Assembly (NCBI RefSeq): GCF_000312665.1
Contig: NZ_HF536772.1
Location: forward strand, 2,425,554 to 2,489,553
DNA length: 64,000 bases
Reading direction: 5' to 3'
DNA from: Rhizobium mesoamericanum STM3625
GTDB taxonomy: Bacteria; Pseudomonadota; Alphaproteobacteria; Rhizobiales; Rhizobiaceae
Shown piece after piece: positions 35,088-43,620 of the stretch. The first letter of the stretch is position 1. Every line of letters begins with the position of its first letter. Position numbers and translations under genes: made by a program. Below the pieces are notes generated by a model. The model did no database searches and was not told the origin of the DNA. It saw only the letters and a list, made by a program, of their open reading frames with translations.

Positions 35088-36206
35088 ATGCGTGTCGGTT
35101 GCCCGAAGGAAATCAAGAACCATGAATATCGTGTCGGCCTGACGCCTGCATCCGTTCGTGAATATGTCGCCCATGGCCACGAGGTCTGGGTTGAAACCAA
35201 GGCAGGCGCTGGCATTGGTGCCGATGATGCCGCCTACGCGGCCGCTGGCGCAAAGATTGCCGCCTCGGCCAAGGAAATCTTCGAAAAGTGCGACATGATC
35301 GTGAAAGTCAAGGAGCCGCAACCCTCCGAGTGGGCGCAGCTTCGTGATGGCCAGATTCTCTATACCTATCTCCACCTCGCCCCCGATCCGGAACAAACCA
35401 AAGGTCTGCTTGCATCAGGCGTCACCGCTGTTGCCTATGAGACCGTGACGGATGATCGCGGCGGCCTGCCGCTCCTGGCGCCGATGTCCGAGGTCGCCGG
35501 TCGCCTGTCGATCCAGGCGGGTGCGACCGCGCTGCAGAAGGCCAATGGCGGCCTTGGCATCCTGCTCGGCGGCGTGCCCGGCGTGCTGCCGGCCAAGGTT
35601 GCGGTCATCGGCGGCGGCGTCGTCGGCTTGCATGCAGCCAGGATGGCCGCAGGCCTTGGTGCCGACGTCAGTATCCTCGATAAGTCTCTTCCGCGCCTGC
35701 GTCAGCTCGACGACATCTTTGGCGGTCGAGTCCACACCCGCTATTCCAGCATTCAGGCATTGGAAGAAGAAGTATTTACGGCCGACCTCGTCATTGGCGC
35801 TGTGCTTATTCCGGGAGCCGCCGCACCGAAGCTTGTCACCCGAGAAATGCTGTCGGGCATGAAGCGTGGTTCCGTGATCGTTGATGTCGCCATCGACCAA
35901 GGCGGTTGCTTCGAGACCTCGCATGCAACGACCCATTCCGAGCCGACCTACGTTGTCGATGACGTGGTGCATTATTGCGTCGCCAACATGCCGGGCGCTG
36001 TGCCGGTCACTTCGGCACATGCCCTGAACAATGCGACGCTGGTTTATGGCTTGGCGCTTGCCGACCGTGGGCTGCGAGCCATCGCGGAGGATCGTCACCT
36101 CAGGAACGGTCTGAACATCCACAAGGGCCGCGTCACCAACAAGCCCGTGGCCGAAGCTCTGGGCTATGAGGCCTACGCGCCGGAAAGCGTACTGAACGTA
36201 GCGTAA
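35088..36206 (+). CDS. ald: Alanine dehydrogenase
   Basis: A 372-residue cytoplasmic enzyme that interconverts alanine and pyruvate plus ammonia with NAD. It opens [20 protein letters not shown] (substrate-binding Arg and Lys), has [15 protein letters not shown] in the middle, the NAD loop [15 protein letters not shown] and the end region [19 protein letters not shown]. Length matches. The ATG at 35088 has GAGAGG about 8 bases upstream. A strong terminator follows. Confidence 0.97.
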   Translation: MRVGCPKEIKNHEYRVGLTPASVREYVAHGHEVWVETKAGAGIGADDAAYAAAGAKIAASAKEIFEKCDMIVKVKEPQPSEWAQLRDGQILYTYLHLAPDPEQTKGLLASGVTAVAYETVTDDRGGLPLLAPMSEVAGRLSIQAGATALQKANGGLGILLGGVPGVLPAKVAVIGGGVVGLHAARMAAGLGADVSILDKSLPRLRQLDDIFGGRVHTRYSSIQALEEEVFTADLVIGAVLIPGAAAPKLVTREMLSGMKRGSVIVDVAIDQGGCFETSHATTHSEPTYVVDDVVHYCVANMPGAVPVTSAHALNNATLVYGLALADRGLRAIAEDRHLRNGLNIHKGRVTNKPVAEALGYEAYAPESVLNVA

Positions 36207-36231
36207 ATCCCATCGCGTTACGTGAGGCAGG

Positions 36232-36263
36232 GCCGGTCGCATCTACTGCGACCGGCTCTTTTT
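36232..36263 (+). terminator. Rho-independent terminator after ald
   Basis: GCCGGTCGCA and TGCGACCGGC pair perfectly over ten bases with a five-base loop and run into TCTTTTT. Confidence 0.9.
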
Positions 36264-36267
36264 GCTG

Positions 36268-36735
36268 TCATCTATCGATACGGCACTGATAGCAGTTGTT
36301 GCGTGCCGAGCGCACGTGCACATAGGCGATGTCCGGCCGATCCAGGAGCTGGGTGGCATAGGAGCGGATATCGGGTGTCAGTGTCACAGCGCCCGTGCCG
36401 TAGACAATGCGGTTTTCCGTATTGTAGCCACGCACGATGAAGTCTGGACTAGTTAGAACCGGCGGCAGAACCTCTTCCGCTGCATAGCGCTCGCATGGTT
36501 GCTTGTGGAGGAAGATAGGTCCGGTCTCAGCATAAGGCTGAAGCTCGGGGAACGGCCGGTATGCAAAAACCAGCAGTTCCTGGCCTGCATCGATGTTCTT
36601 CAGGCAATGACGGCAGGGATGGCCTGGACCGTCGGAGACCATTGTCTCGGGCAAGAAGCCGTAGGCGTCCCTGCCGCCGTTCCAGAGGTTCTCGGCATCG
36701 GCGGTGGGCATGGCGCAAAAGCGGATGTCTGTCAT
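36268..36735 (-). CDS. DUF1203 protein
   Basis: A 155-residue soluble protein of the DUF1203 family. Recognisable parts are GHPCRHCLKNIDAGQELLVFAYRPF (a CxxC pair) and the C-terminal HVRSARNNCYQCRIDR (second CxxC-like pair), together suggesting a bound zinc. Function is unknown. AAGGAG precedes the ATG. It is convergent with ald. Confidence 0.82.
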   Translation of the reverse strand: MTDIRFCAMPTADAENLWNGGRDAYGFLPETMVSDGPGHPCRHCLKNIDAGQELLVFAYRPFPELQPYAETGPIFLHKQPCERYAAEEVLPPVLTSPDFIVRGYNTENRIVYGTGAVTLTPDIRSYATQLLDRPDIAYVHVRSARNNCYQCRIDR

Positions 36736-36833
36736 GGCGGATCTCCTTGCTGATTGCCATGAGATGCGCCTTTATCGAGATGGAAACCACCCGATTCCTG
36801 CCGAAGCCCTCGATGAGGGCCCAACTGACCGGA

Positions 36834-37397
36834 TCACCAGTCCTTCTTGCACAGCTCCAGAAGTTCCTTGTCGCTGAGAGGCCGGACGATGCCCGAACCG
36901 GTGGAGACCGGTGAAAAGCCGAACATCTGGTAGAGTTGCAAGGCGCGCGGGTGATCGAGATTGTTGGTCGTCGTCGTCACCCGCTTGGGGTTGAGCGTCC
37001 AGATCGCGTAGAGCGACTGCAGCAGGAACCACTTTCCGATCCCCAGGCCTAGCGCACGTTCGAAGAGCCCGAAGTGGCTGAGTTCGATCGTGTCTTCATC
37101 CTCGACGAAGTATTCGTAAAAGCCGGCGGGCGCGCCGTTGACGTAAAGGACGCTGATATTGTTGCGCTTGTCGTGAAGCGTCTTGGCAAGATCCTCGTCA
37201 CCCATCCGCAAGCGATCCACCCACTGCCACCGGGCCCCGACTTGCCGGTAGAGATAACGGTAGAAGGGGAGCGGAATATCGGGTGCTCGCATGATCGCCG
37301 TCTGGATGTTGATCGGCACCGGCAGGCTTGCCTTCGGCGGTGCCGTCATTTCGAGGCGGGTGATATGGGCTTTTAACGAAGAGGGTGCCTTCACCAT
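36834..37397 (-). CDS. GNAT-family N-acetyltransferase
   Basis: A 187-residue protein with a GNAT fold: SVLYVNGAPAGFYEYFVEDEDTIELSHFGLFERALGLGIGKWFLLQSL contains the beta4 strand and the acetyl-CoA loop (GLGIGK). The acceptor is unknown. The ATG at 37397 is only 4 bases after the sseA stop, so the gene is probably the last of the cysK-alaX-sseA operon and translated by coupling; a later ATG (MTAPPK) is also possible. Confidence 0.8.
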   Translation of the reverse strand: MVKAPSSLKAHITRLEMTAPPKASLPVPINIQTAIMRAPDIPLPFYRYLYRQVGARWQWVDRLRMGDEDLAKTLHDKRNNISVLYVNGAPAGFYEYFVEDEDTIELSHFGLFERALGLGIGKWFLLQSLYAIWTLNPKRVTTTTNNLDHPRALQLYQMFGFSPVSTGSGIVRPLSDKELLELCKKDW

Positions 37398-37401
37398 CGC
37401 G

Positions 37402-38271
37402 TCAGGCTTTGACCGGTTCTGGCGGGCCTGTAACGACGGGCGTGTCTTCGCGACCACCCCATTCGCTCCAGGAGCCGTCGTAGAGCTTGTTGTCGGTGTG
37501 GCCGAGCGACTCCAGCGCCAGGGTAATGATTGCGGCGGTGATGCCGGAACCGCAAGATGTAACGACGGGCTTGGAAAGATCTATGCCCGCGTCCTCGATC
37601 GTCTGCTTCAGTTCCGGCAGCGACTTGAAGCGACCCTGAGTGGCGAAGAGGCCCGATGGCAGGCTGCGTGCACCGGGCATGTGGCCGGAGCGCATGCCGG
37701 CCCGCGGCTCAGGCTCGAGCGCTGCAAATCGGCCCGCACTTCTGGCGTCGGCGATCTGTAGCGCGCCGCTCGCAACAATGTCCCGCATTGTGTCGAGAGT
37801 GACGACTCTGGAGGCGTCATAGCTTGGCTTGAACACCTTCGGTTCGTAATGAGGTGCACTTGTCTCAAGCGGACGCCCCTCCGACTTCCACCCGTCCAGG
37901 CCTCCGTCGAGTACGTACACATGCCGCGCGCCCATGACGCGAAACAGCCACCAGACCCGCGGTGATGCGAACATTCCGATGCCGTCATAGACAACAATAC
38001 GATCGTTTTCTTCGATGCCGAGCCTGCCAACCTCCGCTGCGAAAAGCTCGGGCGAGGGAATGGTGTGCGGCAGCGGTACGGAGTGATCGGCTATTTTGTC
38101 CTGATCGAAGCGAATGGCGCCTGGAATATGGCCGGCGGCGTATTCCGCGTCGGCATCGCGCTGCTGCGCAGGCAGATAGAAGGACGCGTCAAGGATGCGC
38201 AAATCCGGCTTGCCCAATTCCGCCTGTAGCCAATCGGCCGAAACAACGAAACGGCTCTTCTCTTCGCTCAT
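37402..38271 (-). CDS. sseA: 3-Mercaptopyruvate sulfurtransferase
   Basis: A 289-residue protein with two rhodanese domains (about residues 10-130 and 160-280). The second carries the active-site loop SCGSGITAAI, where CGSG(I/V)TA is typical of mercaptopyruvate rather than thiosulfate sulfurtransferases. It moves sulfur from mercaptopyruvate to acceptors such as thioredoxin or cyanide. It lies downstream of cysK and alaX, consistent with cysteine metabolism. Confidence 0.93.
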   Translation of the reverse strand: MSEEKSRFVVSADWLQAELGKPDLRILDASFYLPAQQRDADAEYAAGHIPGAIRFDQDKIADHSVPLPHTIPSPELFAAEVGRLGIEENDRIVVYDGIGMFASPRVWWLFRVMGARHVYVLDGGLDGWKSEGRPLETSAPHYEPKVFKPSYDASRVVTLDTMRDIVASGALQIADARSAGRFAALEPEPRAGMRSGHMPGARSLPSGLFATQGRFKSLPELKQTIEDAGIDLSKPVVTSCGSGITAAIITLALESLGHTDNKLYDGSWSEWGGREDTPVVTGPPEPVKA

Positions 38272-38288
38272 TCTGCTCTCCCTGGGCT

Positions 38289-39026
38289 TTAGGCTTCGTC
38301 GCCCGGAGCGCCGAAGCGAATTCGGAAGCGACGGTTCTCCTTGCCCTTCTTTTCGATCTTGGCAATGTGAATCTGACCGACTTCCTGCGTTTCGGACACA
38401 TGTGTGCCGCCACAGGGCTGGCTGTCAATCGCCGAGTTCTCGCCGATGCAGACTAAGCTGACCCGGCCTAACCCAATCGGCGGGCGAACATTCTTGGATT
38501 TGACGATGCCGGGATTGGCCGCCAGTTCTTCATCGGTGATCCACTGCAGGTAAACCGGGTGGTTTTGCCGTACCAGATCCATGAGTTGTTCGGTGACATC
38601 ATCCTTGCTTATCGTCTCGGTCATGTCGAAGTCGACACGGCTCTCATCTTCGCCGACAGCCGCACCGGTGATCGGATAGGAGCAGACGACGGAGAGCAAG
38701 TGACAGGCGGTGTGCATTCGCATCAGCTTGTAACGGCGTGGCCAATCAACGTGCAGCACCAGCTTTTCACCGACGGCCGGCTGCTCCTGGCCCTCGAGCG
38801 GCACATGCACGACGATGTCCTTGGTTGCTCCATGCTTCGTTTGTCCGAGCGTGATCTTGCTGCCGTCGGAGCGCTCGAGAAAGCCGGTATCGCCCGGCTG
38901 CCCGCCTGATGTCGCATAGAAGCAGGTCTGATCCAGTTCGATGCCCCCGTCTTCGTGAATGGCGGTTACGACCGCCTCGCATGTCGAAAGATAGAAATCA
39001 TCACGATAGAGGGCATTGACGGGCAT
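38289..39026 (-). CDS. Alanyl-tRNA editing protein, AlaX type
   Basis: A 245-residue free-standing homologue of the AlaRS editing domain that removes serine (or glycine) wrongly attached to tRNA-Ala. Zinc ligands are in HTACH (about residues 104-108) and CGGTHV near the end. The glycine-rich N-terminal part (FYATSGGQPGDTG) is also conserved. It lies between cysK and sseA, with 7 bases to the cysK stop. Confidence 0.9.
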   Translation of the reverse strand: MPVNALYRDDFYLSTCEAVVTAIHEDGGIELDQTCFYATSGGQPGDTGFLERSDGSKITLGQTKHGATKDIVVHVPLEGQEQPAVGEKLVLHVDWPRRYKLMRMHTACHLLSVVCSYPITGAAVGEDESRVDFDMTETISKDDVTEQLMDLVRQNHPVYLQWITDEELAANPGIVKSKNVRPPIGLGRVSLVCIGENSAIDSQPCGGTHVSETQEVGQIHIAKIEKKGKENRRFRIRFGAPGDEA

Positions 39027-39032
39027 GGTGTC

Positions 39033-40073
39033 TCACGCTGCTGGTTCGTATGGGATCTGTATGTCTTGCTTCTTGGCGAGCCACGCGGGAATGGGTAGGC
39101 CCTTGGAGGCCAGGAAGTCAGGATTGAAGAGCTTCGATTGATATCGGTTGCCGTAGTCGCAAAGGATCGTCACGATGGTATGGCCGGGGCCGAGTTCCCT
39201 CGCGAGGCGCACCGCGCCGGCGATGTTGATCGCCGTCGATCCACCCAGGCACAGACCTTCGTGCTCGACGAGATCGAAGAGGTAGGGCAGGGCTTCCGCA
39301 TCCGAAATGCTATAGGCAAAATCGGGCGTGAAGCCTTCCAGGTTGGCCGTAATCCGCCCTTGACCTATACCTTCGGTGATTGAAGAGCCGGCCGACTTGA
39401 GTTCACCATTCTTGTAGAATTCGTAGAGCGCGGCGCCGTCGGGGTCCGCTATGCCGATCTTGACGTCCTTGCTAAATGCCTTGAGGCCGGCTGCCACGCC
39501 GGCAAGTGTCCCGCCCGATCCGACCGAACAAATGAAGCCGTCCACTTTGCCTTCGGTATCGTTCCAGATTTCGCGGGCGGTCGTTTCGATGTGGGCCTGC
39601 CGGTTGGCGACGTTGTCGAACTGGTTTGCCCAGATGGCGCCGTTAGGGTCTGTCTTCGCCAACTGCTCGGCGAGCCGTCCGGACACCTTCACATAATTGT
39701 TCGGGTTCTTGTAGGGAACGGCGGGCACCTCGACGAGCTCGGCGCCGAGCAACTTCAGGGCATCCTTCTTTTCCTGGCTCTGGGTTTCCGGGATGACGAT
39801 GACGGTTCGGTAGCCAAGTGCCTTTGCAACGACGGTCAAGCCGATGCCGGTATTGCCAGCGGTTCCCTCGACAATGACGCCGCCCGGCCTCAGCAAGCCC
39901 TTCTTCTCCGCATCGCGAATGATGTAGAGCGCCGCGCGATCCTTGACCGACTGGCCTGGATTGAGAAACTCCGCTTTGCCGAGAATAGTGCAGCCGGTCG
40001 CCTCCGATGCGCCCTTGAGCTTGATCAGGGGGGTGTTGCCGATTGCCTCTAGAACGGACGGGTGGACGGTCAT
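39033..40073 (-). CDS. cysK: Cysteine synthase A family (O-acetylserine sulfhydrylase)
   Basis: A 346-residue PLP enzyme making cysteine from O-acetylserine and sulfide. The PLP lysine is in NPGQSVKDRAA, the substrate loop is EGTAGNTGIGL, and the phosphate loop is VGSGGTLAGVA. It is slightly longer than E. coli CysK and resembles the second rhizobial cysteine synthase form, so cystathionine beta-synthase-like activity cannot be excluded. AGAGG precedes the ATG. First gene of a minus-strand operon with alaX, sseA and a GNAT gene. Confidence 0.9.
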   Translation of the reverse strand: MTVHPSVLEAIGNTPLIKLKGASEATGCTILGKAEFLNPGQSVKDRAALYIIRDAEKKGLLRPGGVIVEGTAGNTGIGLTVVAKALGYRTVIVIPETQSQEKKDALKLLGAELVEVPAVPYKNPNNYVKVSGRLAEQLAKTDPNGAIWANQFDNVANRQAHIETTAREIWNDTEGKVDGFICSVGSGGTLAGVAAGLKAFSKDVKIGIADPDGAALYEFYKNGELKSAGSSITEGIGQGRITANLEGFTPDFAYSISDAEALPYLFDLVEHEGLCLGGSTAINIAGAVRLARELGPGHTIVTILCDYGNRYQSKLFNPDFLASKGLPIPAWLAKKQDIQIPYEPAA

Positions 40074-40220
40074 GGACTCTGCCTCTTTTGAACGCTTAGT
40101 TTAGGAACGGTCTTTTCCCTTCACAAGGCTAGGTTGGCAAGAAATGCTATTCCATCCCTTTGAGCGCAACGATAAAATTACACTTCATCGTGTTCCCGGC
40201 GCCCTTGAACCGGAGCCGTT

Positions 40221-40952
40221 GTGATCCTTGTGATCTGGAGATTGACTTTCAACGTACGGATGACAACAAAGCAATCTCTAAAACGGAAACAGCCGAAAAC
40301 CGTCATGGTTCGTGAGCATGTCGATACGGTCGATGTCCTGATGGCGCACTACGTCGCCGGATCTCTTCCTCAGCCGGCGCGGGTGCTGGTGGAATCGCAT
40401 CTCGAAATAAAGCCGGATCATCGCTTGCTGGTCAGTGATCTCGAATCTCTCGCCGGCGAGGCTCTCGAGCAGATACCTGAGGCTGCAATCGATGACCGCA
40501 CCAGACGGCTTGCGGCTGTTTTCTCCTCCGCTCCGCCTGCCGAAAACCGCACAGCAACGGATCTGCGGATGGGAAAAGGTTTCCTCCCGAAAGCGATTCG
40601 CGATTTGGTCGGTTATGACCTGGACACGTTACCCTGGAAAACGAAGCTTCCGGGCTTCAAGCAATACTCAACCAACATCGATGGTTGCGAAGTCAGCTTG
40701 ATGTGGATCAAGGCGGGGCGCGCGCTGCCCGCGCACACTCATAAGGGCATGGAACTCACCCTTGTTCTGGATGGCGCATTCAACGACAGTCGCGGCCGTT
40801 TCGGACGGGGCGATATCTCGGTTGCCGACGAGAGCGTCGACCATCGGCCCATCGCAGAGAAAGGCCGCCCCTGCATTGCGTTTTCGGTGCTCGACGCGCC
40901 AATCAAGCTGACAGGCTCCGTCCGCCAAATCATCGGCGACCTGATCGGCTGA
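40221..40952 (+). CDS. ChrR-like cupin anti-sigma protein lacking zinc cysteines
   Basis: A 243-residue protein in two parts. The N-terminal part (about residues 35-105) resembles the anti-sigma domain of ChrR, and the C-terminal part (about 130-230) is a ChrR-type cupin with metal ligands in LPAHTHKGMELTLVLDGAF and DHRPI. In ChrR the first domain binds zinc through HxxxCxxC; here the segment is HLEIKPDH (His60, Lys64, His67), so both cysteines are gone. No sigma factor gene is adjacent. Binding of a remote ECF sigma or loss of that role are both possible. The GTG at 40221 has GGAG 5 bases upstream; ATGs at 40260 and 40305 are alternatives. Confidence 0.75.
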   Translation: MILVIWRLTFNVRMTTKQSLKRKQPKTVMVREHVDTVDVLMAHYVAGSLPQPARVLVESHLEIKPDHRLLVSDLESLAGEALEQIPEAAIDDRTRRLAAVFSSAPPAENRTATDLRMGKGFLPKAIRDLVGYDLDTLPWKTKLPGFKQYSTNIDGCEVSLMWIKAGRALPAHTHKGMELTLVLDGAFNDSRGRFGRGDISVADESVDHRPIAEKGRPCIAFSVLDAPIKLTGSVRQIIGDLIG

Positions 40953-41052
40953 AAGCAGCCACAATGGCGTGATATCGCGTTGAAACCGGGAGATGGCGAG
41001 GAACTCCCGGACCAGTTTTGATGTTCGGAGAACTGCCCGGAGGATATGTGCC

Positions 41053-41886
41053 ATGCAAGATTTCGTCGCTCATCCGGAACATGGAATTGCTTGGATTTCC
41101 GGCGCGAGTTCCGGAATTGGACGCGCGATGGCACTGAAACTCGCCGACGAAGGATATAAGGTTGCCGTCACCGCTCGCGACCATGAAGAGCTTGCTGAAT
41201 TGCAAGCCGAGGCGTCGGACCTGTCCGGTAGCATCATTGTGCTCGATGGCGATGTCACCGACGCTGAAGACATGGAGCACGTACTGGCTTCCATCGAATA
41301 TGGACATGGTGCACTCGCCCTTGCGGTCTTCAACGCCGGCGTCTGTCTGCCCGTCCATGCGCAGGAGTTGAAGCTCGCTGATTTTCAGCAGAGTTTCGCG
41401 GTCAATCTGCAGGGTGTTGTAAATTGCCTTGTCCCGACCATACGGCACATGAAGGCGAAGGGGCAGGGGCAGATCGCCATCGTCTCATCCGTTGCAGGCT
41501 ATAGTGGGCTGCCGTCCAGTGCAGCCTACGGCGCCACGAAAGCCGCCTTGATCAACATGGCGGAAAGCCTGAAATTCGATCTCGACAAGATGGGCATCCG
41601 CATTCAGCTCATCACCACGGGCTTTTCCGATACGCCTGCAACGAAAAACAACGAATTTCCCTTGCCGCCGCTGGTCTCGGTCGAGGAGGCAGCCGAGCAG
41701 ATTTCGACGGGCCTCAAGTCCCGCAGCTTCGAGATTACCTTTCCGAAGCGCGTCACCTACATGATGAAACTTGTCAATCTCCTCCCGTATGGTCTCTATT
41801 TCCGGCTGATCAATCGCTCGAGCGGCTGGCGGGCGCGGCCGCTTGACAAGCACGCGCCTCCCGTGATGCCGCATCCCGCGGAATAA
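41053..41886 (+). CDS. Short-chain dehydrogenase following the ChrR-like gene
   Basis: A 277-residue SDR with NAD(P) motif SGASSGIGRAMA (about residues 17-28), FNAGV and the catalytic Ser and YGATKAAL (Tyr, Lys). The C-terminal region (FEITFPKRVTYMMKLVNLLPYGLYFRLI) is the extended membrane-near tail seen in rhizobial SDRs placed with ECF sigma/ChrR genes. The substrate is unknown, possibly a lipid. GGAGG lies about 10 bases before the ATG. It follows the ChrR-like gene in the same direction after 100 bases. Confidence 0.88.
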   Translation: MQDFVAHPEHGIAWISGASSGIGRAMALKLADEGYKVAVTARDHEELAELQAEASDLSGSIIVLDGDVTDAEDMEHVLASIEYGHGALALAVFNAGVCLPVHAQELKLADFQQSFAVNLQGVVNCLVPTIRHMKAKGQGQIAIVSSVAGYSGLPSSAAYGATKAALINMAESLKFDLDKMGIRIQLITTGFSDTPATKNNEFPLPPLVSVEEAAEQISTGLKSRSFEITFPKRVTYMMKLVNLLPYGLYFRLINRSSGWRARPLDKHAPPVMPHPAE

Positions 41887-41911
41887 TATCAATCGTCCAA
41901 GCAAGGACGAG

Positions 41912-41961
41912 GCGGATGGCGGCCAGACAGGAGGTCATCTGTCGAATTGGCCGCCATCCGC
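41912..41961 (+). terminator. Long hairpin after the SDR gene
   Basis: GCGGATGGCGGCCA (41912-41925) pairs perfectly with TGGCCGCCATCCGC (41948-41961), and an inner GACAG/CTGTC stem extends it. No T-tract follows, so it may be a transcript-stabilising or repetitive palindromic element rather than a standard terminator. Confidence 0.55.
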
Positions 41962-42408
41962 TCTCGTCAACTCCGCGCATAGACGACCGTGCGGGCGTCT
42001 ATGTTTTTAGCGCGGAAGCCGCTTCGCAATGGAATAAATAGAATTCCTAGAGCCGCTTGAAACGCTCATCAAGGCCTACTGGGTAACGCGCAAGGCCTAC
42101 TGGGTAACGCGTTCCAGGCCGGCCAAAAGCGCTCGCGCCATTCGGCAAGCACATAGTCTAACCCGAAACCAAAGTCTCTAACCAGTGACAATTTCACATT
42201 GCGGCCGATTTTCGCAGGAAGGTCGACGAATGATGGGATGTATGGGCTCGCCCACCCGCCTTATGGCAGGCGCAAAGCCGCGTCTGTTGGCCAAAAGACC
42301 GGCTGCGCAAAGATAGGTCATCATCTATCGGTGATACCCTCGCATCTGCCAGATGACGTGATACATTGCGGCCTGCAGTGACAAACGGCGCCTGGCAAGG
42401 AGAAATGG
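41962..42408. other. Gene-poor stretch before the small lipoprotein
   Basis: About 450 bases with no credible gene; a 60-codon plus frame at 42199 has no ribosome site. The tandem duplication at 42070-42111 is the only clear structure. Confidence 0.45.
42070..42111 (+). repeat. Perfect 21-bp tandem duplication
   Basis: The 21-base unit beginning CAAGGCCTACTGGG and ending AACGCG occurs twice in direct succession without a single change (42070-42090, 42091-42111). Recent slippage duplication in noncoding DNA is the simplest cause. Confidence 0.9.
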
Positions 42409-42591
42409 ATGAGCAGATATCGGGTATTTGTAGCAGCCGGAGCGCTGATCAGTCTTGCTGCGATCGTTTCGGCCTGCTCGAACATACCGACATCATACGG
42501 CTCCGCGTCAGGATATGTACCCGGAGATTCGATGAATCGAGCCTGCGACGATGGTTTCAGACCGAGCGACGGCCGCTCGTGCAATTACTGA
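42409..42591 (+). CDS. Small lipoprotein (60 residues)
   Basis: A 60-residue lipoprotein precursor. The signal has a hydrophobic core (VFVAAGALISLAAIV) and the lipobox VSAC at Cys23. The mature part is only about 38 residues, with Cys46 and Cys58, and ends DGFRPSDGRSCNY. AAGGAG lies 7 bases before the ATG. Function is unknown; similar tiny lipoproteins occur widely in rhizobia. Confidence 0.75.
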   Translation: MSRYRVFVAAGALISLAAIVSACSNIPTSYGSASGYVPGDSMNRACDDGFRPSDGRSCNY

Positions 42592-42739
42592 CGGGCGAGG
42601 TCTTTCCCGCACGACGCGTCGCGCGAGAGCGATCAAGGTCACCTGGTAGACCAGAGGGCGTGGGAGGTCGCTACCTGCGCGTACACAAACAACGCGTCGG
42701 CTAGATATTTTAGGAGTGTCTTAACTTTATTGTTCCACT

Positions 42740-42836
42740 CTATGCCTGTCACGGATAGGTTATCGTGACAGGCAGCATCGACATTACTGAAAGGCTCGTC
42801 TCTTGTTCCGAGTGGCGAGCCTTTTCGTTTACTAAT
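42740..42836 (+). ncRNA. Candidate structured small RNA
   Basis: Two good hairpins follow each other in noncoding DNA: TGCCTGTCACG/CGTGACAGGCA (42743-42774, 11 perfect pairs) and AAAGGCTCG/CGAGCCTTT (42790-42834), the second leading into TTTTCGTTT like a terminator. No reading frame with a ribosome site covers them. The ends are estimates and no promoter was identified with confidence. The alternative is simply a terminator array. Confidence 0.4.
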
Positions 42837-42837
42837 C

Positions 42838-42877
42838 AAAAAAGGGGCCCGGCGCTGAGAGCACCGGGCCCCTTTTT
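42838..42877. terminator. Bidirectional terminator
   Basis: AAAAAGGGGCCCGG and CCGGGCCCCTTTTT pair perfectly, with A and T runs on both sides, so it can stop transcription from either direction. Confidence 0.85.
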
Positions 42878-43082
42878 GCTGGCACCCGAAGAAGGGGCCA
42901 GCGTGCAACAATTCCTGTCGATTACTGTTGCGCAGGTCCAACCGACGAGAGCCAGGAAAGTTCCTGGCACTTGCTCGAGTGGCTCATCGGGCAGCGCTAG
43001 CACACAGCACCAGCGTAAGTTATGCATACACAGCGCCAACCGCGCGACGTCAATTTCAAGGGAGGGGAGATTATCGGAAAAG

Positions 43083-43119
43083 AAAACGCCCGCTTTTGGA
43101 ATATCAACAAAAGCAGGCG
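43083..43119 (-). terminator. Terminator of tRNA-Asn
   Basis: On the minus strand CGCCTGCTTTTG pairs with CAAAAGCGGGCG (one mismatch) and is followed by TTTTCTTTT, 13 bases past the tRNA end. Confidence 0.75.
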
Positions 43120-43131
43120 CTTATCTTAAAC

Positions 43132-43206
43132 TGGCTCCCCGGGCCGGATTCGAACCGGCGACCTGTCGATTAACAGTCGAATGCTCTACCGCTGAGCTAC
43201 CAGGGA
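43132..43206 (-). tRNA. tRNA-Asn (anticodon GTT)
   Basis: A 75-nt tRNA: acceptor TCCCTGG/CCGGGGA, D-arm TAGCTCAGCGGTAGAGC, anticodon loop CTGTTAA (GTT), T-arm GGTTCGAATCC and encoded CCA. Confidence 0.96.
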
Positions 43207-43323
43207 TCACCGCTCGCCGCGGTGTGAGTGGCCTAATACAAATGCTTGCCCGATTTGCCAAGCGGTTTTTTCAAAAAAATGACATCCGCTTGTATTCGCT
43301 TTGTATAACCCCATCTCCTGTGG

Positions 43324-43620
43324 ATGATTGAAGGACATGATACCACTGGAAAACCCCGCGCCAAGCGATTTGGCATCGACCACACCAGCGGCCACCTCGT
43401 TCTTGGATCCATAAGCATTCCGCTTCCGCGATCGCGGCTTGCAAGAATGACAATCGGCGTTCTGTTGATCCTAGGTGGTGTTTTGGGATTCCTTCCGGTC
43501 CTTGGCTTCTGGATGATCCCATTGGGATTTGTCGTGCTGTCCCACGACTTGCATATCATCCGTCGGACACGGCGACGTATCGTAGTCTGGTGGGAGAAGC
43601 GGCGAAAACCCGCCCCTTGA
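43324..43620 (+). CDS. Small membrane protein with two close helices
   Basis: A 98-residue protein. After a polar start, residues about 42-76 form a hydrophobic hairpin (MTIGVLLILGGVLGFLPVLGFWMIPLGFVVLS), followed by a strongly basic tail (RRTRRRIVVWWEKRRKP). The layout resembles PGPGW-type small transmembrane proteins common in Rhizobiales. Function is unknown. No strong ribosome site is seen, so the start is uncertain. It ends directly at the pit gene end (convergent). Confidence 0.7.
   Translation: MIEGHDTTGKPRAKRFGIDHTSGHLVLGSISIPLPRSRLARMTIGVLLILGGVLGFLPVLGFWMIPLGFVVLSHDLHIIRRTRRRIVVWWEKRRKPAP

Noticed and set aside
42765..43331. 188-codon plus-strand frame across hairpins and tRNA-Asn
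   Set aside because: It reads through two terminators and a tRNA and has no coding character.
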